From: Sphingopyxis sp. JAI108
Lineage (GTDB): Bacteria; Pseudomonadota; Alphaproteobacteria; Sphingomonadales; Sphingomonadaceae
DNA: 64,000 bases
Assembly: GCF_013410105.1 (NCBI RefSeq)
Contig: NZ_JACCCJ010000003.1
Coordinates: forward strand, 279,084 to 343,083
Direction: 5' to 3'
Part shown: one piece after another, positions 16,007 through 25,369 of the stretch
Layout of the letters: the number at the start of each line of letters is the position of its first letter
Position numbering within the stretch: position 1 is the stretch's first letter
The notes under the pieces: model-generated
The model's database searches: none
What the model was told of the DNA's origin: nothing
Seen by the model: only the letters and a program-made list of their open reading frames with translations
Position numbers and translations under genes: made by a program

Positions 16007-16798
16007 CTAACTTGCGGGACGGCGCGCGGCCAGATCGAAGCAGTCGCCGCTTCCCAGTGCGTGCAGCGTCACGCCGTGAAGCGACAATATTTCGCCGGCA
16101 CGGGCGCCTGCCGCGTTGGAGTGGCTCGCCCGCGACGCGTCGACGATCGTCACGCCGCCGCTGCCGATCACCCGCGCGATGCTGCCCTCAATCCGAAGCG
16201 CCGTGTTCTCGTCGATCCCGATGCCGAGACAATCGGGACGCTGGCCGACCGCGGCGAGCAGTCGCCCGATGCGACCACGCTCGGCGAAATGCTGGTCGAT
16301 GATGCTGGCAGGAACCAGCCCGAGCCCCGGCGCGAGGTCGATGTCGCCCAAACGCGGCGTCGCATCGCCGCCGCCGCCGACGAGCATCGTCTCGCCTTGC
16401 GCCGACGCCCCCGCCGACGTCCCTGCCACAAGCCCGCCGCGTTCGTGGAGCGCGCGAACGGCCGTTTCGACCGGCGTATCCTTGATGAGGGTCATAAGGC
16501 GCGACTGGTCGCCGCCGGTGAAGAAGATGCCTGCCGCCTTTTCGATCAGTTTGGCACGCGAAGCGTCATGGGCTTGGTCTCGGTCATCGAGATAGAACTC
16601 GACGAGGTTGCCGACACCCAGCGGGGCAAAGCCTTCGCAATAGGTCTCGAAATATCCATCCCGCTTCGCGCTCGCGATTGTCGCGACGACGAGCGTGCCT
16701 TCGCCGAGCTCCGCCGCGACGGCGCCGAGTATCTCGCGGCTGCCATCCTTGTCCTCATGGCCGCCGATCACGAACAAGGGGCCGGGCCTATCAGCCAT
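16007..16798 (-). CDS. cphB: Cyanophycinase
   Basis: This 263-residue protein is an S51-family serine exopeptidase that cuts cyanophycin into beta-Asp-Arg dipeptides. Family signatures are LFVIGGHEDKDG, IFFTGGDQSRL, the nucleophile Ser128 in VAGTSAGAS, IDQHFAERGR and LGIGIDENTAL. The ATG at 16798 was chosen because the longer frame to 16861 lies inside iaaA. It overlaps the end of iaaA by eight bases and is the last gene of cphA-iaaA-cphB, so polymer synthesis and breakdown genes are transcribed together. The sequence suggests a cytosolic protein with no signal peptide. Confidence 0.93.
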   Translation of the reverse strand: MADRPGPLFVIGGHEDKDGSREILGAVAAELGEGTLVVATIASAKRDGYFETYCEGFAPLGVGNLVEFYLDDRDQAHDASRAKLIEKAAGIFFTGGDQSRLMTLIKDTPVETAVRALHERGGLVAGTSAGASAQGETMLVGGGGDATPRLGDIDLAPGLGLVPASIIDQHFAERGRIGRLLAAVGQRPDCLGIGIDENTALRIEGSIARVIGSGGVTIVDASRASHSNAAGARAGEILSLHGVTLHALGSGDCFDLAARRPAS

Positions 16799-17651
16799 TA
16801 TTTTCCTTCCACACGATGCCGGACACCGGCTCCATGCCCTCGCGGACAAAGGCAGCGGCAAAATGCGGACTGTTGTGCGCGATCCCGACCCTGCCTTCGC
16901 GGTCGAGGAGGATGACGCCCGCCTCGGCTGCGAGACGCGCCATAGGGGCGAAGATCGCCTCGGCCGCCGCGCTGGCGTCCGCCGTTTCGAGCGCGCGCAT
17001 CACGCGCGCGGCGAGCAGTGTCCGCGCGATCGCCTCGCCGTCGCCCGACAGCGATACCGCGCCAATGCCGTCCTCGGCATAGAAGCCCGAGCCAGGAAGC
17101 GGTGCGTCGCCGACGCGGCCGGCGAGCGTGCCCGCCAGCCCGCCGGTGGACGTCGCCGCGGCGACATGGCCCTTGCGGTCGCGGGCAACGCAGCCGACGG
17201 TATCGTGACCGCGTCCGCCCGGCGTCGCCAGGGGCATGCCCGCTCGGGCTTCTGCGATCCCGCGCGATCTTGCGAATGCCTCGGCGCCGGCGCCGACAAG
17301 GAGGACAGGCGGCTCGCGCAACATAGCATGCGCGGCTTCGACGGGATTATAGAGGGAGCGCACGCATGCGACGGCGCCTACATCGAGCGTGGCCCCGTCC
17401 ATGATGCCGGCGTCCATCTCGACCTCGCCATCGGCATTTGTCACCGATCCCCCGCCCGCGTTGAACGCAGGATCGTCCTCGAGCAGGCAAACCGCGACCT
17501 TGACCGCATCGAGCACGCTGCCGCCGCTTGCCAAGATCATCGCGCCGGCCTTGGCTGCCGCTGCGCATCCTTCGCGGCGCGGCGCCTGCAGGTCGGCAGG
17601 GATGTCGCATGCACCGCCATGGACGGCGATCGCCCAGCGGTCCTCAGCCAT
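16791..17651 (-). CDS. iaaA: Isoaspartyl peptidase / L-asparaginase (Ntn hydrolase)
   Basis: This 286-residue Ntn hydrolase would split the beta-Asp-Arg dipeptides released by cyanophycinase. It shows WAIAVHGGAC at the N-terminus, NAGGGSV, MDAGIMDG and the autocleavage site GHD-TVGCVARD, with Thr151 as the new N-terminal nucleophile. The ATG at 17651 overlaps the cphA stop by eight bases, the same spacing used at the iaaA-cphB junction. Plant-type asparaginases of this family accept asparagine too, but the context points to cyanophycin recycling. Confidence 0.93.
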   Translation of the reverse strand: MAEDRWAIAVHGGACDIPADLQAPRREGCAAAAKAGAMILASGGSVLDAVKVAVCLLEDDPAFNAGGGSVTNADGEVEMDAGIMDGATLDVGAVACVRSLYNPVEAAHAMLREPPVLLVGAGAEAFARSRGIAEARAGMPLATPGGRGHDTVGCVARDRKGHVAAATSTGGLAGTLAGRVGDAPLPGSGFYAEDGIGAVSLSGDGEAIARTLLAARVMRALETADASAAAEAIFAPMARLAAEAGVILLDREGRVGIAHNSPHFAAAFVREGMEPVSGIVWKENNG

Positions 17652-20373
17652 GCGCCGCCTGCCGCAATCGGGCGTCCTGCGGACCGGGGCCCGCAGCCCA
17701 GGCTTCGACGAGCCTCCATATTCCATCGACGTCGGTCGGGGTGAGCACGACGATGTCGCCGGGGCGCGCGGCGGCGAGGCATGCCGATGCGGCGTCATAC
17801 TCGCCGTCGTGGAGGCCGATCGCGTCCGCGTCGAGCCCCGCCTCGAGGGCGCCCTGGCGCATCAGGGCATTGGCTTCGCCGGGCGGGCGGCCGCGCAGGT
17901 CGACATTCTCGCGCAACATCAGGACGTCGAACATCCCGCCCGAGAGGGCGCCGATTTCGACGAGATCGCAGTCGCGCCGATCGCCTGGAATGCCGATCAT
18001 TCCGATCACCCGGGCTCCTGTCTCACCGCGCATTGACGCAAGCAGGTCGGCGAGCGCGTTGAGCGCGGCGCGGTTATGGGCATAATCGACGACGATCCGC
18101 ACGCCATGCGCCTCGGAGAGGCTAAGACGCCCCGGCGAATCCTCGAAGCTCGGACGAAAGGATGCGAGGCCGGCGGCGATCGTTGCGGGCGCAATCCCAT
18201 AGGCGGCCGCCATTGCGGCCGCGGCGGCAGCATTCTCGACATTGAAGAGGGCGGCGCCCTTCAGCGTCGCGGGGATCGCCGCAACGGAAATGATCGGCAG
18301 GGTCTCGCCGCCCCGGTGGAGCATTAGCGTTCCGCGCTCGCAGCTCACCGCCAGTCCGCTGTTTGCCCGATGCGCTTCTATCGGTGCCAGCGCGTCGGCT
18401 GCCGCGCCGCCGGTGAACCAGACGATGCGGCCGCGGGCGCGGCGCGCCATGCGAACGGTGAGCGGGTCGGCGGCGTTGAGCACGCAGGCGCCGCTCTTCT
18501 TGACGTTGCGGGCGACGATCGCCTTCACGCGCGCGAGATCGGCGAGCGTGTCGATGCCCTTGAGGCCGAGATGATCGGGTGTGACATTGAGGACCGCGCC
18601 GACGTCGCAGGCGTCGAAGGCAAGGCCTTCGCGCAGCATGCCGCCGCGCGCGGTCTCGAGGACCGCCGCCTCGACGCGGGGATGGCGCAGCAGCATGCGC
18701 GCGCTTTTGGGGCCGCTCGCGTCGCCCGCAGCGCTGCGGGTCTCGCCGACGTAGACGCCCGAGGTGCAGGTGAAGCCGGTAGTGAGGCCGTGTCGTTCCA
18801 GAATCCGCGCAAGCATGCGGACCGTCGTCGTCTTGCCGTTCGTCCCGGTGATGGCGAAAACGGGTATCCGGCTCTTGCGGCCCTTCGGAAAGAGCGAGGC
18901 GATGATCGGCCGCGCGACGTCGCGCGCCGTCCCCTCCGAAGGCGCGAGATGCATGCGCAGCCCGGGGGCGGCATTGACTTCGACGATACCGCCCCCCGTC
19001 GCACGGACGCTCCGGGCAATATCGGGGACGATCATATCGATGCCGGCGACGTCGAGGCCGAGCGCGGCGGCGGCGTCGATCGCGATCGCTGCATTGTCGG
19101 GATGGATGGCATCGGTCCGGTCGATCGCGCTCCCGCCGGTCGAGAGGTTGGCGGCGCCGCGCAGCATGACGGTCTCGCCCGCGGCGGGCACGCTCGCGAG
19201 CGTGTGGTTCGCCTCGGCGAGAAAGGCTTCGAGCGCGGCGTCGACGCGTATCCGGGTGAGAACCGCTTCATGGCCGGCGCCGCGGCGTGGATCGTCGTTC
19301 ACAGCCTCGATCAGCGCCGCGATGCTTGTCGTGCCGTCGCCGATGACATGCGCGGCGATGCGCTCGGCGACGGCGACCACGTCGTTTCCGACGACGAGAA
19401 TGCGGTGATCGGCGCCGTTGAGCTGGCGCTCGACGATGACGCGCGGTGCGATAGCCTGCGCGCGCACGAAGGCATCGCGAAGCGCAGCGCCGTCGGCGAC
19501 GCCCGTGGTCACGCCGCGGCCCTGATTGCCGTCGAGCGGCTTGACGACGACCGGCCACCCGAGCTTCGCGGCGGCGCGTTCGGCTTCGGATATCGTTCGC
19601 ACAACTTCTCCGGGCGGCACCGGGATGCCGATGCTCGCGAGCATCTCCTTCGCTGCCTGCTTATTGGCGGCAAGTTCGGCGCCGATCAGCGAGGTCGCGC
19701 CGGTGACGCTCGCGCGAATGCGACGCTGGCGGTGGCCGGTGCCGAATTGGATGAGGCTTGCCTTGTCGAGCCGGAAAACCGGAATATGCCGCCGCCGCGC
19801 TTCGGCGACGAGCGCAGCGGTGCTGGGGCCAAGTCTGTTCTTGCGGACGAGCGTTCGAAGCGCGCTCAGCCGCGTCGCTATGTCGGTCGGGGAGCCGTCC
19901 AGCGCAGGGGCGATGCGGTCGAGGCCTGCGGCCCCTTGCAGCGCGGACGGAAGTAGCGCGTCCACCAGTTCGATCGCGGCGCGCCCGGCGGCAAGGCCGC
20001 TCGTCTGGTCGGCATAGCAGTAGAGAATGTCATATTGGCCCGGCTTGCCGCGCACCCGGCGCGTCTTGCCCCTGGTGATCGCTGCGCCGGCCCACGTTTG
20101 CAGCTCGATTGCGACATGCTCGATGATATGGCCGAGCCACGTACCTTCGGCCAGCCGGCGGAGGAAGCCGCCGGCCTCGCTATAGCTGCAGCCATGGTCG
20201 GCAAGGCCCGGCAGCAGCGTTTGCAGCGCCTCGGCGAAGCCGGGCAAGCGATCGCTGGGATAGCGGTCGAGCATCCCGAGATCGACGCGGATCCGGATCA
20301 TCGGACGCCGGCCGTAGAGGTGGGGACCCGCATAGACCGAGCGTTCGAGCACCCGCAGCGAAGCGGAGGTCAA
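17644..20373 (-). CDS. cphA: Cyanophycin synthetase
   Basis: This ~909-residue protein polymerises Asp and Arg into cyanophycin. Its order is an N-terminal domain (VLERSVYAGPHLYG), an ATP-grasp domain (KPLDGNQGRGVTTG, about residue 280) and a Mur-ligase-like domain with the P-loop ITGTNGKTTT (about residue 510). The length fits the family. No ATG lies at the expected N-terminus: homologues begin near RVLERSVY, so TTG at 20373 or GTG at 20352 is likely, while the ATG at 20301 would trim conserved sequence. A longer frame to 20658 is low-complexity Pro/Arg and not credible. It heads the cphA-iaaA-cphB operon. Confidence 0.93.
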   Translation of the reverse strand: MTSASLRVLERSVYAGPHLYGRRPMIRIRVDLGMLDRYPSDRLPGFAEALQTLLPGLADHGCSYSEAGGFLRRLAEGTWLGHIIEHVAIELQTWAGAAITRGKTRRVRGKPGQYDILYCYADQTSGLAAGRAAIELVDALLPSALQGAAGLDRIAPALDGSPTDIATRLSALRTLVRKNRLGPSTAALVAEARRRHIPVFRLDKASLIQFGTGHRQRRIRASVTGATSLIGAELAANKQAAKEMLASIGIPVPPGEVVRTISEAERAAAKLGWPVVVKPLDGNQGRGVTTGVADGAALRDAFVRAQAIAPRVIVERQLNGADHRILVVGNDVVAVAERIAAHVIGDGTTSIAALIEAVNDDPRRGAGHEAVLTRIRVDAALEAFLAEANHTLASVPAAGETVMLRGAANLSTGGSAIDRTDAIHPDNAAIAIDAAAALGLDVAGIDMIVPDIARSVRATGGGIVEVNAAPGLRMHLAPSEGTARDVARPIIASLFPKGRKSRIPVFAITGTNGKTTTVRMLARILERHGLTTGFTCTSGVYVGETRSAAGDASGPKSARMLLRHPRVEAAVLETARGGMLREGLAFDACDVGAVLNVTPDHLGLKGIDTLADLARVKAIVARNVKKSGACVLNAADPLTVRMARRARGRIVWFTGGAAADALAPIEAHRANSGLAVSCERGTLMLHRGGETLPIISVAAIPATLKGAALFNVENAAAAAAMAAAYGIAPATIAAGLASFRPSFEDSPGRLSLSEAHGVRIVVDYAHNRAALNALADLLASMRGETGARVIGMIGIPGDRRDCDLVEIGALSGGMFDVLMLRENVDLRGRPPGEANALMRQGALEAGLDADAIGLHDGEYDAASACLAAARPGDIVVLTPTDVDGIWRLVEAWAAGPGPQDARLRQAAHG

Positions 20374-20765
20374 GGCGCCGGCCTTGCATGGCGCAGCGAC
20401 AGCGCGCTCCGGACAGCGATCGCGGACGCGGCGGCGGGGAGGGAGATGGTGGGGCCGGAAGGGGAAAGGCCGGAAGGGAGGAGGAGGGCGCGCGGCATGC
20501 TTGTCCTTGGCTGGGGTCCTGCTGCCAACGCGAGCGGCTGACGCCCGGTTGCCGGGGTTAACATGGATCATGGCGATTGTTGCGGGCGGGGCGGCAACCG
20601 TGCGCGGAGGGGCGCGTTGGGCTTTCAGGCGACACGCTTCTCCTGCCACACCGGGCACGCCCTTCGGGGTCGGCCATTCCCTGATCGACCAGTTCGCTGG
20701 GATGAAGGATAGGTTGATGCGCGCGCCTGATCTTCATTCGGGGGGACCGGACAGAAGGCACGACG
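20374..20765. other. Divergent intergenic region between cphA and the glycosyltransferase gene
   Basis: These 392 bases separate two diverging genes and must hold their promoters. I see no credible gene; open frames here are Pro/Arg-rich extensions of cphA or antisense frames. No clear operator or hairpin stands out beyond generally high GC. A GAAGG ribosome binding site for the glycosyltransferase lies at its right end. Confidence 0.5.
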
Positions 20766-23114
20766 ATGAAATTCGACAGCGAGACCAGCTTCCTTACCGC
20801 ATTCGACAATGAAGAGAGCCGCCATGCCGGTCCCGTCGCCGGGATTGCGGCGCGCACGCGCCGGCTCGCGCTCATCGGCTGCTTCCGCCCGCGCCAGTGC
20901 GGAATCGCAACCTTCACCGCCGACATCTACGATCATCTCAAAGCCGCCCGGCCCGACATGGCGATAGACGTCTATGCGATGGCGGTGCGGGCCGGCGATG
21001 CGAGCGATGCCGCCGCCGCTGCCGGCATCGGGGAAGGCGACGCCGACGCCTATCGCGCCGCCGCCGAGGCGATCAATGCGAGCGGCGCCGACGCGGTCTG
21101 GCTCCAGCATGAATTCGGCATCTTCGGCGGGCCGGCAGGCGATCTGGTCCTGGGACTCGTCGACCGGGTGGCGGCGCCGCTGATCGTCACCTTCCACACC
21201 ATCCTCGCCGAGCCCGGCGCCGACCAGCGGCGCGTGATGGAGCATCTCGTCGCGAAGGCGGCGAAGCTCGTCGTGATGAGCGCGTTCGGTCGCGACACAC
21301 TGATCCGCGTCTATGGCGCGAAGGCCGAGCGCATCGAGCTCATCGAGCATGGCACCCCCGACCGGGCCTTTTCTGAGCGTTCGCCGCTGCGCGAGCGGCT
21401 GGGGCTTGGCGAGCGTCCGATCGTCTCGACCTTCGGGCTTCTGGGCCCGGGCAAGGGGCTCGAAGCGGCGATCCGCGCGCTGCCGGCGATCGCCGCGCAA
21501 TATCCGGACATCCTCTACCGCATTGTCGGCGCGACGCATCCCAATCTTGTCGCTGCCGAGGGCGAGGCCTATCGGCAGAGCCTCGCCGACCTTGCCGAAG
21601 AGCTCGGCGTCGCGGACAATATCGCCTGGGAGAACCGCTTTCTCGACCTGCCCGAACTGCTCGAACAGATCGAGCTGTGCGACATTTATCTCGCGCCCTA
21701 TCCCAATCTCGCGCAAATCACATCGGGCACGCTCGCCTATGCCGTGGCGCTCGGCCGCGCGGTCGTCTCGACGCCCTTCGTCCATGCGCGCGAGCTGCTC
21801 GCCGAGGATGTCGGCATCCTGCTTGCCGGCACCGACAGCGACGCGATCGCCGAGGCGGTGCTGCTGCTGCTCGCGCACCCCGGCGAACGGTGCGCCATGC
21901 AGGAGCGCGCCTATGCGCGCGGCCGGCTGACCGCCTGGCCGGCGATCGCGGCGCGCTTCGCAACGCTGATCGAAGATGTGGCGGCGGCGCCTGCCCGGCG
22001 TGAGCCGCGGCGGATGTTTCCCTCCTTCGCCGCGATCCGCGCGCTGTCGGACGATGTCGGAATTCTCCAGCATGGCACGGGGCTCATTCCCGACCGGAAC
22101 CATGGCTATTGCATCGACGACAATGCGCGCGCGCTGATGCTTGTCAACGCGAGCCCGTCGCTCGGCGAGGAGGAATATGGTCTGCTCTTCACGCGTTACG
22201 CCGCCTTCCTCCACCACGGCTGGAATCCCGACCGCGGCCGCTTCCGCAACTTCATGGGCTATGACCGGCGCTGGCTCGAGGACGAAGGCTCCGAGGACAG
22301 CAACGGCCGCACGCTTTGGGCGCTCGGCCATGGCGCGGCGCACGCGCGCTCGCAGGAGCACAGGAGCTGGTGCGCGGAATTGTTCACGCGTACCGCGCCG
22401 CTCGCCGCCGGCCTCAAGAGCCCGCGGGCTATCGCCTTCGCGCTGCTCGGCGCCGATGAACTGCTGGAGCGAGAACCGGAGCATAGCGAGGCGCGCGTGA
22501 TTGTCGAGCGCGGCGGCGCCTTTCTCCATGCGCTCTGGAAGAGCGCGCGGCGGAGCGGCTGGGAGTGGTTCGAGTCCGTGCTTGCCTATGATAATGCGCG
22601 GCTTGCCGACGCGCTGCTGCGCGCAGGCCGGCGGCTCGGCTCGGTCCCGCTCGAGGAGGCCGGTATCGGGGCGCTCGACTGGCTGTGCGACATCCAGACG
22701 AGCAGCGAAGGACATTTCCGCCCGATGGGCTGCGAAGGCTTCGGCGCCGAGGGCGAGCTTTTTCCCTTCGACCAACAGCCGCTCGAAGCCTGGGCGACGG
22801 TCGATGCCGCCGCCACCGCGTACCGGATGACGGGCAAGCTGCGCTGGCACGACCGCGCCGAGCGGGCCTATGGCTGGTTCCTCGGCGCGAACGACCGCGG
22901 CGCGGTGATCGCGAACTCGGCGACCGGGCGCTGCTGCGACGGGCTGACCCGTCACGGCGTCAACTCGAATGTCGGGGCCGAGTCCGCGCTGGCTTTTCAC
23001 CTTGCGCACCGCGCGATGGCCGATACATTCTGGACGCGGGGGACAGCGAAGGATACCGGCGCGAGCGATGTTGATCTGCAATCCGAACCACACGCCGCTG
23101 CACATTCTTCATGA
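20766..23114 (+). CDS. GT4-type glycosyltransferase fused to an all-helical glycosidase-like domain
   Basis: This 782-residue protein has two parts. Residues ~30-415 form a GT-B glycosyltransferase of GT4 type: RPRQCGIATFTADI donor-side motif, LQHEFGIFGG, STFGLLGPGKGLEAAI and an APYPNLAQITSGTL acceptor/nucleotide region. Residues ~425-760 are helical and toroid-like (HGYCIDDNARALML, GWEWFESVLAYDNARL, SEGHFRPMG), like the C-terminal half of other glycosyltransferase-glycosidase fusions. The linked sugar is not known. The GH130 gene overlaps its last 47 bases, so both act in one glycan pathway, perhaps a mannose-containing oligosaccharide. Confidence 0.82.
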   Translation: MKFDSETSFLTAFDNEESRHAGPVAGIAARTRRLALIGCFRPRQCGIATFTADIYDHLKAARPDMAIDVYAMAVRAGDASDAAAAAGIGEGDADAYRAAAEAINASGADAVWLQHEFGIFGGPAGDLVLGLVDRVAAPLIVTFHTILAEPGADQRRVMEHLVAKAAKLVVMSAFGRDTLIRVYGAKAERIELIEHGTPDRAFSERSPLRERLGLGERPIVSTFGLLGPGKGLEAAIRALPAIAAQYPDILYRIVGATHPNLVAAEGEAYRQSLADLAEELGVADNIAWENRFLDLPELLEQIELCDIYLAPYPNLAQITSGTLAYAVALGRAVVSTPFVHARELLAEDVGILLAGTDSDAIAEAVLLLLAHPGERCAMQERAYARGRLTAWPAIAARFATLIEDVAAAPARREPRRMFPSFAAIRALSDDVGILQHGTGLIPDRNHGYCIDDNARALMLVNASPSLGEEEYGLLFTRYAAFLHHGWNPDRGRFRNFMGYDRRWLEDEGSEDSNGRTLWALGHGAAHARSQEHRSWCAELFTRTAPLAAGLKSPRAIAFALLGADELLEREPEHSEARVIVERGGAFLHALWKSARRSGWEWFESVLAYDNARLADALLRAGRRLGSVPLEEAGIGALDWLCDIQTSSEGHFRPMGCEGFGAEGELFPFDQQPLEAWATVDAAATAYRMTGKLRWHDRAERAYGWFLGANDRGAVIANSATGRCCDGLTRHGVNSNVGAESALAFHLAHRAMADTFWTRGTAKDTGASDVDLQSEPHAAAHSS

Positions 23115-24375
23115 GAAGCTTGCTGCCGACCCCGCGCGGGTCGTGCTCAGGCCCTTCCACCTCGCCTGGCAATCGAACGTCTCCGAGCCCTCGCGCGCGG
23201 CGCAGCTTGCTGCCGACATCGTCGCGATGGACGAGGAGGAGGCCGAGGCGCATCTCGGGCTCGTGTGGAAGGATTTTTCCGAACGCCACTGGCAGATCGG
23301 GCGCATCTTCGACGAGCGCTTCGCCGAGGTGGCCGAGGATCTCGCGCTCGAGCCCGCGGGTGTCTCCCCGGTCAAGCGCCGGTTGATCGGCGCCTATTTC
23401 TGCCACGAATATAGCTATGCCGCGGCCGCGCTCATGAACCCGAGCGTCGTACCGCACCCCGACCAGAGCGGTCTCGCGCCTGATCAGCAGCGCTTCATCA
23501 TGTCGATGCGCGCGGTCGGCGAGGGCCATATCAGCTCGGTCGCGTTCCGCGAGGGGATCATCGGAGAGGGCGGCGACTTCACTTTGTGGCCGCAATCGGG
23601 TCCCGCGATGGCGGCGGTTGCCGACGACCGGCATCGGCTGGGGGCGGCCGACCGGGTCACCGTCCACCGCCAACCCGATAGCGCCATCTCGAACAGCGTC
23701 CTGTTCCCGATGACCGAGGCGCAGCGCGGCGGTATCGAGGATCTGCGGCTCCTACCCTTCGTCCATGACGACGGCCGGAGAGAATATATCGGTACCTATA
23801 CCGCTTATTCGGGACAGGCGATCGGCTCGGAATTGCTGCGGACCACCGATTTCTCGCGCTTTTCGCTCGAACCGCTTCGGGGACGCGCGGCGCGCCACAA
23901 GGGAATGGCCTTATTCCCCCGCAAGGTCGGCGGACGATATTTGATGATCGCGCGGCAGGACGGCAAGAATATCACGATCATCGCCTCCGACAGCCTCACC
24001 GACTGGGATGACGAAGGTCAGATCCTCATGCGGCCGGCCTTCGCCTGGGAACTTGTCCAGATGGGCAATTGCGGCAGCCCGATCGAATGCGACGAGGGGT
24101 GGATCCTCCTCACCCACGGCGTCGGCGCGATGCGCAAATACAGCTTGGGCGCGGCGCTCCTCGACCGCGACGATCCGACCAAGCTGCTGGCGCGCACCGA
24201 ATGCCCGATCCTCTCGGCCGCCGAGAGCGACCGCGAGGGCTATGTGCCCAATGTGGTCTACACCTGCGGCGCGATGCGCGTCGGCGATGATCTGTTCATT
24301 CCTTACGGTATTTCGGACAGCGCGATCGGTTTTGCCACGACGCCGATCGATCGGCTGCTCGCGAGCATGAGTTAG
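23068..24375 (+). CDS. GH130-family glycoside phosphorylase/hydrolase
   Basis: This 435-residue protein carries GH130 signatures: GGIEDLRLLPFVHDD (the E-D-x-R motif with the catalytic Asp), HKGMALFPRKV, QDGKNI, and NCGSPIECDEGWILLTHGV. GH130 enzymes phosphorolyse or hydrolyse beta-mannosides. The ATG at 23068 begins LICNPNHTPLHI and overlaps the glycosyltransferase gene by 47 bases in another frame; a longer in-frame start at 22969 is less likely. Together the two proteins could build and break a mannosyl glycan. Whether this one is a phosphorylase or a hydrolase cannot be told by eye. Confidence 0.87.
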   Translation: MLICNPNHTPLHILHEKLAADPARVVLRPFHLAWQSNVSEPSRAAQLAADIVAMDEEEAEAHLGLVWKDFSERHWQIGRIFDERFAEVAEDLALEPAGVSPVKRRLIGAYFCHEYSYAAAALMNPSVVPHPDQSGLAPDQQRFIMSMRAVGEGHISSVAFREGIIGEGGDFTLWPQSGPAMAAVADDRHRLGAADRVTVHRQPDSAISNSVLFPMTEAQRGGIEDLRLLPFVHDDGRREYIGTYTAYSGQAIGSELLRTTDFSRFSLEPLRGRAARHKGMALFPRKVGGRYLMIARQDGKNITIIASDSLTDWDDEGQILMRPAFAWELVQMGNCGSPIECDEGWILLTHGVGAMRKYSLGAALLDRDDPTKLLARTECPILSAAESDREGYVPNVVYTCGAMRVGDDLFIPYGISDSAIGFATTPIDRLLASMS

Positions 24376-24388
24376 GAGACGAGGCGGC

Positions 24389-24649
24389 CTATTTCGGTGG
24401 CGCGGGACGCTCGATCTTCCGCCGGGCATCGACCGACGCGATCAGCACCGCGCAGCAAAGGCAGCCATCTTCGTCGGTCACTTCGATCCGGAGCGTATCG
24501 ACATCGTTGATCAGTTCGGGATTGTCACCGAGGAGATGGCCCGCATAGCGTGCCGCCTCGACCCGCGCCGCGGCCGTATCGGGAAGGTCGACGCCTTCAT
24601 CGTCGAGCTCGCGCTGGCCGCTGCTGCTGTGGAAATAATAACGGGGCAT
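24389..24649 (-). CDS. DUF6894-family small protein
   Basis: This 86-residue protein begins MPRYYFHSSSGQRELDDEG, the recognisable opening of the DUF6894 family, followed by DLPDTAAARVEAARYAGHLL. The family has no established function and is frequent in rhizobia and sphingomonads. The ATG at 24649 was chosen because conservation starts there. It converges on the GH130 gene (13 bases between stops). It is downstream of the hemerythrin gene on the same strand but 121 bases away, so it may be separately transcribed. Confidence 0.8.
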   Translation of the reverse strand: MPRYYFHSSSGQRELDDEGVDLPDTAAARVEAARYAGHLLGDNPELINDVDTLRIEVTDEDGCLCCAVLIASVDARRKIERPAPPK

Positions 24650-24770
24650 CCAACTTCTCCCACCTTCGGCAACTCGCAAGTCTGCCTGGGGTTTCGTTAC
24701 GGCCCTCGCACCTTCGTCACTGCACCACGACACATGGCGATCCGGCGAGCCTCAGGCCCGCCTATGGCGC

Positions 24771-25349
24771 TCAGGCTGCGGCAAATCCAGCCTTGTTCAT
24801 CACTGCCGTCACATGTTTGTTGCCGTCGTCGCCCAGCGCCGTCCTGAGGCGAGGGAACAGACGCTGCTCCTCTTCCTCGACATGCGCTTCGATCTCGGCG
24901 CGAAATTCGAGGACTTTGGTTATCCACGCGGGATCGGCAGCGTCCATTTCGGAAAGGTCGAACAGATATTGCTTCACATAGCCATGATCGTGGACGAGCT
25001 TGTCGGCGTCCTCGATCTGGCCATGGTCGCGCATCGCCGGGTAGACGACATTCTCTTCTTCGAACGCATGTTTCGCGAGCGCATGCTGGAGCTGGACGAG
25101 GAGCGCCTTGCGCTTACGCGTTTCGCTCTCATCGGTGGCTTCGAGCGCATCGAAGAGCTTCATCGTCAGCCGGTGTTCGGCCTTCAGGCCCTCGTCCCAT
25201 TGTCCCTTGAGCGCGGTCAAGCTCTGCACCGCTGCCTTTCGGCCGAGGTTGGCGACGAGGCCGATGGCGAAACCTGCCGCTGCCGCACCGAGCAGGAGGG
25301 CGGGATTATCGACCGGGCCGCGCGCATTCTTGAATAGGTTGAGGGACAT
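24771..25349 (-). CDS. Hemerythrin HHE-domain protein with N-terminal membrane anchor
   Basis: This 192-residue protein has an N-terminal hydrophobic stretch (NPALLLGAAAAGFAIGLVANL, a probable membrane anchor) and a hemerythrin-like HHE domain: EHRLTMKLFDAL, KHAFEEENVVYPAM, HDHGYVKQYL and HVEEEEQRLFPRL supply the His/Glu di-iron ligands. Such proteins bind oxygen, NO or iron and are typical of stress regulons. The ATG at 25349 follows GGAGCCCTCC. It comes 20 bases after the SDR gene and is probably the last gene of the operon small membrane protein - unknown - SDR - hemerythrin. Confidence 0.87.
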   Translation of the reverse strand: MSLNLFKNARGPVDNPALLLGAAAAGFAIGLVANLGRKAAVQSLTALKGQWDEGLKAEHRLTMKLFDALEATDESETRKRKALLVQLQHALAKHAFEEENVVYPAMRDHGQIEDADKLVHDHGYVKQYLFDLSEMDAADPAWITKVLEFRAEIEAHVEEEEQRLFPRLRTALGDDGNKHVTAVMNKAGFAAA

Positions 25350-25369
25350 GGGAGGGCTCCTTCGGGATA

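Noticed and set aside
18370..19956. 528-residue open frame antisense to cphA
   Set aside because: Composition is Arg/Gly/Asp-rich without domains, while the opposite strand has clear cyanophycin synthetase motifs.
20625..23105. 826-residue open frame antisense to the glycosyltransferase
   Set aside because: It is a shadow of the real gene; no homology-like motif and poor starts.
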